From: a virus
IMG/VR virus record: IMGVR_UViG_3300024509_000007
Location: 124,001-188,000 of that record
Direction: 5' to 3' (one strand)
Length of the DNA stretch: 64,000 nt
Under the pieces are notes generated by a model. That model had not been told where the DNA came from. It saw nothing but the letters and a program-made list of their open reading frames with translations, and ran no database searches. Made by a program: the position numbers and the translations under genes. Shown here in pieces: positions 17,660 to 27,604 of the stretch; the stretch's first letter is position 1, and each line of letters opens with the position of its first letter.

Positions 17660-20643
17660 TGGCACTAACAGATAGATTTGCTTGTGAAGATAATTTATTT
17701 AATACTGGTCCTCTAGCATCTAGAGTTCTTTCATATAATGGAACATATCAATATAATTATCAATCTCCAACTACAGATCCAACTTTTTCTTTTGAAGATG
17801 GCTTAACTAATTTAAATAGATGTTTTAGATCAAGATATGACAGACAATCTCTCGGCTTTTATTTGTATAATCCATATGGTTCTCAACAGAACGCATATGC
17901 ACAAGAGTATACATTATCTTTTTGGTTTCAAACCTTAACGGAAGATGAAATATCATCTCCGGTTATAGGTAGATTATACTCATCTGGATCAGCACTAGAT
18001 TATCCAATTTATATTCAAAAAGACTCTGAAAATAACTCTATTCTTGTTATTTTACAACATTATAGAGGAACGCCATTAGAAAATGGGTCATGGCAAGTAA
18101 CTAAACTAAATGATATAGAATTAAACAGTGGTATTAACAGTTGTTTGCCTAACACTTGGAATTTATTTACTATAAGACAAAAACAATTTTCTGATGCACA
18201 AGCTGGCATTTATTACAAAACAGAGTTTTATTTAAATGGAAATAAATTTGGCGAATACTCACCTGTTAAATTTTCTTACACATATTACGGTTTTACTTAT
18301 TATAAATTTGAAAGTTTAATAGACAATTCATTTTATTCTTATTCAGGAATATTAAATGCTTATATTGATAGATTTTATTTTGGAGGTATAGATGATGATA
18401 TTGTATTTGATCTAAACATAGATGAGTTAAGAATTTATAATGTATATATACCAGATGAAGAATTATCAAAAATATACAATAACGGTAATGGCAGAAATTA
18501 TTCTTCTCCAAAATTTATCAAAGTAAATAATGTTCCTAATCAAGCTTACTTTCTTAAAAATTATCAACAAGTGCCTCTTTTAGAACCACCTATAAAAATA
18601 ACTTTGTTGGATGCCGAAGGTATTAGATGTTACGATGTAGATTCTCAATTAGCATATCAAAATAATTTAAATTATATACTATCTTGGCAAAAAGTTAATC
18701 CATCTTCTCAAGAATCTATTTCTGTTGTTCCAACCAATTCAAGAACAACATATAATTATGTAAATGGAGAAGCCACTTTAGATATTTATTTTACATCGAG
18801 TACGCTAACAACAGGCGAATCACTTGATATAAGATTGATTTTTTCTTCTTCTTTTAGTTCTGATTTATCATCTTGGAAAGGTGATTGGTCATCTTCTTCT
18901 AATTATTCAATTCGTGATATAGTTTTTTATGACGGCATTAGTTATATAGCTATAAGTCCAAGCACATCTTCAGAACCAAAACAACCAGATTTATTTCCTT
19001 TATATTGGGTTACTGCACAAACCTTAGAGCCTTTTTATGAATATATATTTGATATATCAACTACATATTATAAAAACGATATTGTAAAAACTACATTTGA
19101 TTATCCATATAGAATTCAATATTTTGGATTTAATGATGATTATCCAGTTCAATGGGGTCAGTCAGATGTTTTCATTCAAGCGAAAAGAGAAACTGTTAAT
19201 GAGTATCCAGTTAATTTTGAAGTAACAATTAATTTAAATGAATCTGTAGACATAGCAAATAACGCAATAGAAATCGCAAGCAATAAATTTGTTATAGATA
19301 ATTATTTAACACAGTCTTCCACTATAGTAAAAATTGAAGGCAATGATTTGCCGAATGGATTAATTGACTTAAAAAATGTTGGATCGTCAGATCCAGCAAT
19401 TTGGTCTGAGGATATAGAATATGAACTTTTTGACACAGCAAAAATAGACGGTGTTTATTATACATCTATGATTAAATCTAATGTAAGTAATGATCCAAGA
19501 TTAAATTCTATAGCATGGCGTGAAGGAATTTATAGACAATTATCAAATCCTTATACATCTTCAAAACCAAGATTTTCAAAAGCAAGACTTGTTGGCGGAA
19601 ATCCAAATTTAGATTTAACATCAACTGGATCTGGAACTGCAAAGTTTACATTTTTTAGATTAGCAACTGGTTATGGTTCACAGCCAGCAGCAGCTTATGC
19701 ATTAAACAATGTATATTGGGATTTAGTTTCAGTAAGTAATGAAAATACTCCTTTTTATTTAAAAGTTTATACATCTCCAATTACTATTGTTGAAGATACA
19801 AGAACTATAAATAGCACAACTTTATTTATAAAAGGTTACGATATTTATAAAACCCCAGCTATAAACACTAATCCGAATCCTGGACTTGCATTAATTGCTC
19901 AATTGCCACCAGACATAGTTGGCTCTAAAACATTATTTGTTTATGGTGCTATTAATGTAGATACAACCTTATTTGTTACTGGTCATTCAACTCAATTAAA
20001 TCCAAGTTCAAGTCCAACAAGAACATTATTTGTTAGGGGCTATAATAGTATTAATAATGCTAAAGATTTATATATAAGTGGCGAACCAAGAAATATAAAA
20101 ATTCCACTATTTTTAAAAGCTCAAGAACCAGTCAGTGTAATTAATTCTTTACCTTTATTTATCAATTCTGCCGGAATTGGAATATCTCAAATAATAGCAG
20201 GAAAGAGTTTGTATATAGATGGAACTGTATTTAATAAAGTGATGAACTTGTTTATAAAAATAAACGACACATTTAAATATAGCTCTAATGTTAACATGTT
20301 TTTAAAGTCAGATCTTCCTAGCTCAAATGCATCAAGATCATTGTTTTTAAAGAATAGCTATGAATTAAAATCAAATACTTTAACACTTAGTATGAAAACT
20401 GATGAGACATTTACTGGTGCTATGCCAATAAATTCAGGAATTAATCTTTTTATAGAAAAAGTTCCTGGATTAGATAAAACCTTACCTATGTATATAAGCG
20501 GTTATACCACTTATTCTACAGCAACTCCTTTTACACTGTATACAGCTAATAACCTTGAGTTAAATAACAATATCTTTTTGGCTATACCATTTACCGAAGG
20601 TGTAAAAAACGGTAGCATAACTATGTATGTAAGAGGAAGATAA
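17659..20643 (+). CDS. Tail-associated LamG-type protein with LFIxG repeats
   Basis: 994 residues; start shares one base with the tape measure stop (TAATG). Residues about 75-270 look like a concanavalin A/LamG jelly roll: YTLSFWFQT, TWNLFTIRQK, FYLNGNKFGEY and IDELRIYNVYIPDEEL are typical strands, the last a hallmark of the LamG_3 type. The middle is beta-rich. The last 300 residues are repeats of about 20-30 residues built on TLFIKGY, TLFVTGH, DLYISGE, SLYIDG and similar. Likely a distal tail or adhesion protein that contacts a glycan surface; the binding target is unknown. It could be a side fibre rather than a tip component. Confidence 0.7.
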   Translation: MALTDRFACEDNLFNTGPLASRVLSYNGTYQYNYQSPTTDPTFSFEDGLTNLNRCFRSRYDRQSLGFYLYNPYGSQQNAYAQEYTLSFWFQTLTEDEISSPVIGRLYSSGSALDYPIYIQKDSENNSILVILQHYRGTPLENGSWQVTKLNDIELNSGINSCLPNTWNLFTIRQKQFSDAQAGIYYKTEFYLNGNKFGEYSPVKFSYTYYGFTYYKFESLIDNSFYSYSGILNAYIDRFYFGGIDDDIVFDLNIDELRIYNVYIPDEELSKIYNNGNGRNYSSPKFIKVNNVPNQAYFLKNYQQVPLLEPPIKITLLDAEGIRCYDVDSQLAYQNNLNYILSWQKVNPSSQESISVVPTNSRTTYNYVNGEATLDIYFTSSTLTTGESLDIRLIFSSSFSSDLSSWKGDWSSSSNYSIRDIVFYDGISYIAISPSTSSEPKQPDLFPLYWVTAQTLEPFYEYIFDISTTYYKNDIVKTTFDYPYRIQYFGFNDDYPVQWGQSDVFIQAKRETVNEYPVNFEVTINLNESVDIANNAIEIASNKFVIDNYLTQSSTIVKIEGNDLPNGLIDLKNVGSSDPAIWSEDIEYELFDTAKIDGVYYTSMIKSNVSNDPRLNSIAWREGIYRQLSNPYTSSKPRFSKARLVGGNPNLDLTSTGSGTAKFTFFRLATGYGSQPAAAYALNNVYWDLVSVSNENTPFYLKVYTSPITIVEDTRTINSTTLFIKGYDIYKTPAINTNPNPGLALIAQLPPDIVGSKTLFVYGAINVDTTLFVTGHSTQLNPSSSPTRTLFVRGYNSINNAKDLYISGEPRNIKIPLFLKAQEPVSVINSLPLFINSAGIGISQIIAGKSLYIDGTVFNKVMNLFIKINDTFKYSSNVNMFLKSDLPSSNASRSLFLKNSYELKSNTLTLSMKTDETFTGAMPINSGINLFIEKVPGLDKTLPMYISGYTTYSTATPFTLYTANNLELNNNIFLAIPFTEGVKNGSITMYVRGR

Positions 20644-20644
20644 A

Positions 20645-22150
20645 ATGCCAGTTATTTATAAAGATAAAGCTATAGTTCCAGCACCATTAGTAAGTATAGT
20701 TACTAACAAGGATTATGCAGAAGATGGCTCACTATTAAGAACTACATTTGCCATTACTCTTACTGGCAAGTTGTTTTCTTATATGGGCGGTTTAATGAAT
20801 AGTGGTACTGAGGGAAGAACCAGAGATACTGGCATAGAACCAGATGAAAGACAGAATAAAATACAAGAAAAGCAGGGCGAGTTATTAGATTTTTTTAAAC
20901 AAGATGCTGGTAAATCAGATACTGATCCAGGTTGGATGGAAGTAGAAGGTTGGGATGGTGGCCCATCTGTAATCAAATTTAAACCAAGATTTAGATCTAT
21001 AGATTTTAAAGAAGGTGCTTGGTCAGATTATGTAGACTATACAGTTCAATTAGAAGCTGATGTTATTAGTATAGGTTCAAAAATTATAGGTGAACAACCT
21101 ACTCAAAGTGCTTTAGAAAAACAAATTCAAGAAAGTTGGCAAGTTGATCAAGGTGATGACACAGGAAGAACATTTAAGCTAACTCACTCACTTAGTCTTT
21201 CTGCAAAAAGATTTTTTGATATTAATGAAAATAAATGGAAAGAAGGATATGACCAAGCTAAAAAAGCTATAGAAACAAAATTAAAAGGAGATGGAGATAC
21301 AATAACTGATCTTGGTCCAGATGAGAATGAAGACTTAGATACTTATTTTAAAGGAAATATATTTGGGCCTAATATTAAACTATATGACTATGGCGTAAGC
21401 ATTATTTCTGATGAAGGCGGTGGTAAAGTATCTGCTACTGAAACATGGATTCTTTATGACACTCAAAATACAGCAGATCCAGTAGGAACAAGTGCTGCAA
21501 CAGAAGAATTTAATGTAGATATATCAATTGGCGGAGAAAATCCTTTTAGTGCAAAAATAAACGGTACTATAAAAGGTTTAAAAACATCAGACCCAAATAG
21601 TAGAATTGATAACGCAAAAGCAAAGTGGAATGAAGTTAAACCAAATTTAATGAATCGTGTTAAAAATTATATAACTCAACTCGGTTCATCTAATAGCATT
21701 CCAGGATCAGACCCAGAAAGATCAGCTACCAGCAGAAGTGTTGGCATTAATACAAACAATGGAACTATAACATATGCATATGAATATCAAGAAAGATCTT
21801 TGCCAGCTGGAGTTAATGTTGAAGATTTTATAACTTTTAATACTACTGTAACTAGAACTAATCCAGTAGATATTGGTGCACCAAGACAGTATGCTGTTAT
21901 TCCAGTATTAGGAAGAGTTGCTGGTCCTGTTGTTCAAGCACTTAATTCTGCTCCAGAAAGAGGGGGTACAGTACAAATAGATTTTATTAGGCAGCAACCT
22001 AACAGATATATTCCTCCAGATGCAGCTACTGTTTATGGAATAATGCAAGCTTTAGCTGGTGGATTAACGACGCTTACATCTTTTGAGGATTCTTTCAGTT
22101 ATACATCTGGAAGATATTCGGCTACAGCAAAATATATAGTAGCTACATAG
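20645..22150 (+). CDS. Putative baseplate or tail-tip protein
   Basis: 501 residues, ATG one base after the previous stop, with an AGAGGAAGA site. N-terminal beta region (ITLTGKLFSYMGG at about 37-49), a central alpha/beta part and a C-terminal beta domain ending SYTSGRYSATAKYIVAT. No enzymatic motif is visible. It lies between a LamG-type tail protein and a hub-like protein, so a baseplate or distal-tail role is likely. I do not recognise the family. Confidence 0.5.
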   Translation: MPVIYKDKAIVPAPLVSIVTNKDYAEDGSLLRTTFAITLTGKLFSYMGGLMNSGTEGRTRDTGIEPDERQNKIQEKQGELLDFFKQDAGKSDTDPGWMEVEGWDGGPSVIKFKPRFRSIDFKEGAWSDYVDYTVQLEADVISIGSKIIGEQPTQSALEKQIQESWQVDQGDDTGRTFKLTHSLSLSAKRFFDINENKWKEGYDQAKKAIETKLKGDGDTITDLGPDENEDLDTYFKGNIFGPNIKLYDYGVSIISDEGGGKVSATETWILYDTQNTADPVGTSAATEEFNVDISIGGENPFSAKINGTIKGLKTSDPNSRIDNAKAKWNEVKPNLMNRVKNYITQLGSSNSIPGSDPERSATSRSVGINTNNGTITYAYEYQERSLPAGVNVEDFITFNTTVTRTNPVDIGAPRQYAVIPVLGRVAGPVVQALNSAPERGGTVQIDFIRQQPNRYIPPDAATVYGIMQALAGGLTTLTSFEDSFSYTSGRYSATAKYIVAT

Positions 22151-22153
22151 GAG
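22149..22153 (+). promoter_or_regulatory. Ribosome binding site deciding a TTG start
   Basis: AGGAG at 22149-22153, 7 bases before TTG at 22161; the first in-frame ATG is 27 codons further in. Confidence 0.7.
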
Positions 22154-22160
22154 TAATAAA

Positions 22161-25100
22161 TTGTCAGGATCTATACAATTTGGTGGATATTCAGTAACTA
22201 GCATTAAATCTGATTGTGGTTGGGGATCTCAAGAATCCTCGATGACATTTAATCTTGTCGCAGATCCAGGCAATATTCCTTTAGGTGTTAGTCCAGATGC
22301 TGCACCTGATTTATCCGCAATTGTTGGAACACCAGGAATTTTTTCTTTACCAACTGGTTTTTCTTTTCAAGGCGTATTAGAAAGCTTTAATCAAACAGGC
22401 AGTCAAAGTGGATATCCATTATTTGAAGCGAAAATCATAGATCCAAGATTTATATTGGCTAATTATTCTATCATCTGTAAAGATTATCCCGGTCCTGTTG
22501 GAGCACCAAATGTTTTAAATGCTTATGGTGCTCTTGGATTTACAGATTCAAAAATGACAGCGAATGGAATGTATTTTGATGTAGTTCGTCTTGCTATAGC
22601 TAGATTTACAAATAATCCAGCTTCTGGTTCATCTATGTATGGTGGGCCTATGGTTTTTAATGGCATTAGATATGCAGTAGATTTAAGTCAAATACCATTC
22701 TTTACTGGTATAACTATACCAGATTTTCAAACAGATTTATTATCTATGATTAGTAGTGTATGTTCTCAATTGGCTTTAGACTTTTTTGTAGAATTAAATG
22801 GTTTTGTAATAACTGTAAGAGTTGTTTCTACTTATAATCAATTTCCTGTAACAGCATTGCAAAATTTAGTTACCAGTGGATTTGGAAATAATGTTTCTAG
22901 TTATAGTAGAGGAATAAGTCTGGCAAAAGAAAATGTTACTTCAAAGATGTTAGTTGGTCCAAACTTAGAACAAATTTTATTAACTAATAAAGGTTCTAGG
23001 TATTACGGAAAAGATTTTAACGGTAATCCAATATTTGGACAACCCACTAAAGTTATTTTGCATAAAAGAGCATTAAATAATGGAAAACTTTCACCTTCTA
23101 CTGAAGAAGAAAATAATGGTTGGCTTAGAAGATCAGATCAATGGTTAACTTATGAAGTTTATACAGATGTTGTTCCTGTATTAATAAAAAATAATAAGCT
23201 GGCTTATTTATTAGGCACTACAGTTTTAGTTTCGACTTTATTTGAAATAGAAATAGCTCATGAGGCTAAAGTTGGAATTAATGACGATGGTAATGACTTT
23301 GATGAATATTTAAAAAAGTTTAGATATGATTTATATTTAGTTTTGGGTGGTGACCCAGGAAATAATGGTCTTCATCGTGATACAGGATTTGGAAAAGTTC
23401 TTGCTGCTGAAAGAGGCGGTGTTTCTGGTATATCAGAATACGAAGAAAACAGAACTTTATTATTAGACGCATTAAATGAAACATATTCTGAAATGGGTTT
23501 TGCTTTTTCTATTGGTGATCAAATATATGTTCGCAATGAAGGTAATAAATGGCAATTTAGCAGAGAATCAGTTTCTTCTGCTTGGTTTCCAGAATTTGAA
23601 GCTGGACAAATTCAATTTGCTGGAGGTTTTCAAAACAATAAATTTATTAATGCGAGCGACCTTAGATTTAAACCATTTTTAGTATCTGATAAACCAGTTT
23701 CTAATTCTGTAGCTTGGAATTTAGGTGGATATGTTGTTCCAACTGATGGTGCAGCAGAAATGGTTTTGGCAGTTCCAGCTAACCAAGGAAATCAAGGAAT
23801 TCCATATACAAATTCACCAGCTTTTGTAACTAATGATCTAACTGTATATACATATGGAATGGAGTTCCAAAAATATCCATATCCAATATGGAACACATTG
23901 ATGGCTGTTTTAAAATCAGACACCATGGATGCTGGTCAAAAAACAGTAAAGTTAAAAACTCCAATTGGTGCTAAAGACAGAGCTTCTAGATTTATGGATA
24001 CACCCAATAATCCAGTTGCAGCTGGTATTCCAGTAAGAGATTATTTATTAAGTTATGGTCCTTGGTCAGTTATAGGTCGTGCAGGAAAAACTGAAGTTGA
24101 ATTAGATAGTTCTTTAACTCCTTGGAATTGGGGAAGTACAGAGTTAATGAATTTATATGGACAACAAAAGGTTGCTAGTAATTTGAGTTTTTTGCAATTT
24201 AATGAAGAGGGCGATATTACAGTTACTGGATTACCTAATACTGAGTTTGGCAATATAATGCAGTTTGTTGGAGTTTCTATAAGTTCTATTAACATTAATA
24301 TTGATTCAAAATCTGGTTTTCAAACTACATATAGATTTAGAAGATTTTCTCCAAAGTTTGGAACTTTAAATCAGACTAGAATAAATCAGTTAAAATCATT
24401 TAGTGATGGCTTAAAAGATACTAGATCAAGAATATTAGAAGTATCTTCTCAGACAGATTATTCAGTAGCTGAACTTGGTTTATCTGCAAGAGCAGGAAGA
24501 GATGCTATTGTTCGTGCAAAAAAACAGACAAACAAACTTAACAAAAAAAAGCAAAGTCCTCATATATATTTTCTTTCAGAAACCAGTGCTTCAATAACTG
24601 ACAAAGGTAATCCAGTTATTGCAAATAATATTGAAACAGGCGATCAGGATGATGCATCAAGATTTTCAGTTGGTTATTATGGTATAAAAGCACCAAATAT
24701 GGCAGCTATGTCATTAGATGGTTTAATTAGGCCGTTTTATAATTATTATGGTTCTGTGGGTGATATACCAGCATCACTTGAAGCCCAAGAAATATATATG
24801 CCGGTTTTAACAGCACCAGAAAATGAAATGGCTATGTTAAATTCAATTAATTTAAATCCATTTAATGTATACTCTGATGTTCAAAGTATATTTGCAAATT
24901 CTTTTAATGATGGGCAATGTCACTTGAAAGAAAGTGCGGATACTGAAAATATCAAACCTTTTGCTTTGCGTGGCCCTTTAATGTTATCTGGATGGGGATT
25001 TGATAGATATACATTGCAAGCAGTTCCAAAAGTTACTAATGATAGAATTAGTGAACCATATCCAAATGAAAACGATGATAAAGAATCAACCGTTCAACAA

Positions 25101-25601
25101 GCTAATTCATTTAAAACAGGACCAGTAGATTTAGTTTGGGATGAAGCCAGAGGTGTTTGGACAAATAATAGTATAGCCACATTTTATATAGATCCAGAAG
25201 ATGACCCTATTAAAGCTGGCGAGTTTGGCTCTGGATATATTTATATAAATGACTTGCAAAGTTTAGTAACTAAAGGTAATGAATATGTTAAAGTAAAAAT
25301 ATTTAATGGATCTGGAAGAGAGTGGAATGACAGAACTAGTAATTCAATTAATAATGTATTGGGATTATTTGACGCTAATTTAAATACATGGTTTGGTTTG
25401 CCTATAGATATAGATCCTAGTGGTGAAACAGAAGATGTTCCTTATGTACATAGTGTATCTTGTAGTGGAAATAGTTTGGTGATACAAAAGAAAGTTATGA
25501 AATTTAAAAATGGAATTTTAAAAGAAGTTGTTGCTAGTGGAAGCGGTGCTGAAACACAAACAACTACTTTATCCCCAACCACGACAACGCCGAGCGTTTA
25601 A
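22161..25601 (+). CDS. Putative baseplate hub / tail-tip protein
   Basis: 1146 residues from TTG. It starts with a beta segment (GSIQFGGYSVTSIKSDCGWG), and residues about 175-240 (FQTDLLSMISSVCSQLALDF, then FVELNGFVITVRVVS) resemble the hub fold of phage D/gp27-like proteins, where a helix with Cys-Gln is followed by a hairpin. The rest is a long beta-rich chain, with a basic patch RAKKQTNKLNKKK near 785 and a Thr-rich end. Hub assignment is by fold impression and gene order. It could equally be a large central fibre protein. Confidence 0.5.
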   Translation: MSGSIQFGGYSVTSIKSDCGWGSQESSMTFNLVADPGNIPLGVSPDAAPDLSAIVGTPGIFSLPTGFSFQGVLESFNQTGSQSGYPLFEAKIIDPRFILANYSIICKDYPGPVGAPNVLNAYGALGFTDSKMTANGMYFDVVRLAIARFTNNPASGSSMYGGPMVFNGIRYAVDLSQIPFFTGITIPDFQTDLLSMISSVCSQLALDFFVELNGFVITVRVVSTYNQFPVTALQNLVTSGFGNNVSSYSRGISLAKENVTSKMLVGPNLEQILLTNKGSRYYGKDFNGNPIFGQPTKVILHKRALNNGKLSPSTEEENNGWLRRSDQWLTYEVYTDVVPVLIKNNKLAYLLGTTVLVSTLFEIEIAHEAKVGINDDGNDFDEYLKKFRYDLYLVLGGDPGNNGLHRDTGFGKVLAAERGGVSGISEYEENRTLLLDALNETYSEMGFAFSIGDQIYVRNEGNKWQFSRESVSSAWFPEFEAGQIQFAGGFQNNKFINASDLRFKPFLVSDKPVSNSVAWNLGGYVVPTDGAAEMVLAVPANQGNQGIPYTNSPAFVTNDLTVYTYGMEFQKYPYPIWNTLMAVLKSDTMDAGQKTVKLKTPIGAKDRASRFMDTPNNPVAAGIPVRDYLLSYGPWSVIGRAGKTEVELDSSLTPWNWGSTELMNLYGQQKVASNLSFLQFNEEGDITVTGLPNTEFGNIMQFVGVSISSININIDSKSGFQTTYRFRRFSPKFGTLNQTRINQLKSFSDGLKDTRSRILEVSSQTDYSVAELGLSARAGRDAIVRAKKQTNKLNKKKQSPHIYFLSETSASITDKGNPVIANNIETGDQDDASRFSVGYYGIKAPNMAAMSLDGLIRPFYNYYGSVGDIPASLEAQEIYMPVLTAPENEMAMLNSINLNPFNVYSDVQSIFANSFNDGQCHLKESADTENIKPFALRGPLMLSGWGFDRYTLQAVPKVTNDRISEPYPNENDDKESTVQQANSFKTGPVDLVWDEARGVWTNNSIATFYIDPEDDPIKAGEFGSGYIYINDLQSLVTKGNEYVKVKIFNGSGREWNDRTSNSINNVLGLFDANLNTWFGLPIDIDPSGETEDVPYVHSVSCSGNSLVIQKKVMKFKNGILKEVVASGSGAETQTTTLSPTTTTPSV

Positions 25602-25603
25602 TA

Positions 25604-26761
25604 ATGTCAATAGAAATAATTGATGGTTGTGGTTGTTGCGGTCCAACTACAGCAAGAATTACATTTTGTGATTTAAAATTACTTTTTTTAAATTTATATA
25701 ATAAATCTACTACAGTAGCAACAAACAGAAATCTTATAGCAAAAAATTTAAAATTAGAAATAATTATTATAATAGACAATACAGGAAGTATTAGTTATTC
25801 TCAATGGCAACCAAATGCTATAGATTTATTTAAAGGCTTTATTTACAGTTTAAATCTTTTAAGTAATGTAAAAGTTGTACAAATAAATAATTATGTAAAT
25901 AATATGGAAGATTGGATTTATGATTCATATAGAGAAATACAAAATTCTAATAATGAAATTGTTATAGTAATAAATACTATGGATAGTTCTGTTCATTATA
26001 ATTCACTATATAGCTATTCAATACCAATTATTGGAACAGATAGAGAATTTCCAAATGGAATAACAAGCAAAAGTCATCTGGAATTATATGAATATGATGT
26101 TGGATTATTTAATCAATTGGTTCAAAGTTCAAGCTCTACTAAAATAATAGAAATTGGAGATATAATTGGAAAAGGTGGAAGCTATCAACAAAATCCATAT
26201 TTTAAACAAGTAAAAAATGAAATTTCTAATTTATTTCCGATTAATTCAGACGGAAATGAAGCCCCAATTGTTTTAGGAGGAATAACTAATTGCGAAAATC
26301 CAAGTTCTCTTATTGCAATAGGAGGATCTGTAGGTAAAAATCTTGGTTGTTTTTGTGGTCCTCCATCTAAAACATTTTATAAGAATTTTCCATATTTAAT
26401 TTCTCAAACATTTAGAATAAAAATTTATTTTACAACTCGGGATGCTCTTTTTCATAAAAATGCATATTATGAAGCAAATTTTGGATTTAGTGAAAACATA
26501 GCATTAGATTGGCAAGTATCATATAGTGGAACTCAAAATGGAAATCCTTGGTTAATAACTAATAACGGAAAAACTATTAAATTTATAATAGAAGATTCAT
26601 ACAATTGTGGTGGAACTAATAATTTAGTTCAATCAGGAACAGCAGAATGTATAGTGTCATTAAATAATGCTGTTACAATGACATTTGATTTTGATGGCAT
26701 AGTAGAACATCAAGCAAATGGTTATGAAGAGATAAAATTTTATTTAGATGAGTTTATATAA
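25604..26761 (+). CDS. Von Willebrand A-like protein in the tail operon
   Basis: 385 residues. Residues 51-58 are a hydrophobic strand leading to D58-N-T60-G-S62, a MIDAS-type metal site (DxTxS), followed by the expected amphipathic helix; a second strand-helix pair lies at about 80-125. The N-terminus has a Cys cluster (C9, C11, C12, C22) and another Cys-rich segment occurs near 245 (GCFCGPP). The C-terminal 120 residues look beta. vWA domains bind proteins or glycans through a metal ion, so adhesion or assembly on the tail tip is possible. The gene starts two bases after the hub-like gene. Confidence 0.6.
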   Translation: MSIEIIDGCGCCGPTTARITFCDLKLLFLNLYNKSTTVATNRNLIAKNLKLEIIIIIDNTGSISYSQWQPNAIDLFKGFIYSLNLLSNVKVVQINNYVNNMEDWIYDSYREIQNSNNEIVIVINTMDSSVHYNSLYSYSIPIIGTDREFPNGITSKSHLELYEYDVGLFNQLVQSSSSTKIIEIGDIIGKGGSYQQNPYFKQVKNEISNLFPINSDGNEAPIVLGGITNCENPSSLIAIGGSVGKNLGCFCGPPSKTFYKNFPYLISQTFRIKIYFTTRDALFHKNAYYEANFGFSENIALDWQVSYSGTQNGNPWLITNNGKTIKFIIEDSYNCGGTNNLVQSGTAECIVSLNNAVTMTFDFDGIVEHQANGYEEIKFYLDEFI

Positions 26762-26762
26762 A

Positions 26763-27575
26763 ATGTTAACAATCGGTCTTCCTACATATAAAGATTTTGA
26801 TGGTTGTTATTTTACAACTCAAGCACTGCGTATGTATCAAGACATATCAGATTGTGAAATCTTAATTATAGATACTGAAGAAAGAGGTTGTAAAACACTT
26901 GAAGAAACTTGCAATTCTATGCGTGTAAAGTATTACCATGAACCGTCTGCTGCTCACACTCCATCAGAAGCTAAAAATTTTGTTTTTGAACGAGCCACTA
27001 AAGAATATGTTTTATGTATAGATTCGCATATTTTACTATATCCAAACGCTATAAGAAATTTAAAAGACTATATTGCAATAAACAGGCCAGATAAAGATTT
27101 GCTACAAGGTCCACTTATTTATGATGATATGGACAATTTAGCCACTCATTTTAATCCAGTTTGGTCTGGTCATATGTATGGCGTTTGGGGAACAGATCCT
27201 AAAGTACAATCAGGACAGCCGTTTGACATACCAATGCAAGGCATGGGTTTGTTTTGCATGAAAAAGTCGTCTTGGCCAGGTTTTAATCGAAAGTTTAAGG
27301 GTTTTGGTGCGGAAGAAGGTTATATTCAAGAAAAAGTAAGACAAAGAGGTGGTAGAACCTTATGTTTACCATTTTTAATGTGGTTACATAGATTTGGTCG
27401 CCCAAATGGAGTTCCTTATAAATTAAACCTTATTGACAGAGTTGTTAATTATTTAATAGGATGGAATGAGTTAGGATTAGATTGTGGCGAAATAATTGAA
27501 CATTTTGCAAAAGAAATGTATTCACATGAACTTTTAGAGGCTATTCAAAGGTTTGAAGATTCAAAAATGGTGTAA
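26763..27575 (+). CDS. GT-A glycosyltransferase (family 2/27-like)
   Basis: 270 residues from ATG at 26763, two bases after the previous stop; an earlier in-frame ATG (26748) inside that gene is less likely because MLTIGLPTY is the usual start of such enzymes. LTIGLPTY and EILIIDTEE are the first two strands. D87-S-H89 replaces the usual DxD and is the form used by GalNAc-transferase-like GT27 enzymes. WPGFNRKFKGFGAEEGYIQE is the acceptor-side segment. It probably transfers a sugar from a nucleotide-sugar. Being inside the tail operon, a virion protein may be its acceptor, which is inference. Confidence 0.8.
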   Translation: MLTIGLPTYKDFDGCYFTTQALRMYQDISDCEILIIDTEERGCKTLEETCNSMRVKYYHEPSAAHTPSEAKNFVFERATKEYVLCIDSHILLYPNAIRNLKDYIAINRPDKDLLQGPLIYDDMDNLATHFNPVWSGHMYGVWGTDPKVQSGQPFDIPMQGMGLFCMKKSSWPGFNRKFKGFGAEEGYIQEKVRQRGGRTLCLPFLMWLHRFGRPNGVPYKLNLIDRVVNYLIGWNELGLDCGEIIEHFAKEMYSHELLEAIQRFEDSKMV

Positions 27576-27576
27576 T
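27568..27576 (+). promoter_or_regulatory. TGGTGTAAT motif upstream of the last virion gene
   Basis: Third plus-strand copy of the motif; here it also forms the end of the upstream gene (GTG TAA), so chance is possible. No -35 is visible at normal spacing. The next gene starts 30 bases on. Confidence 0.3.
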
Positions 27577-27604
27577 TATTAATGAATAATAGGAGAGAAA
27601 TATA

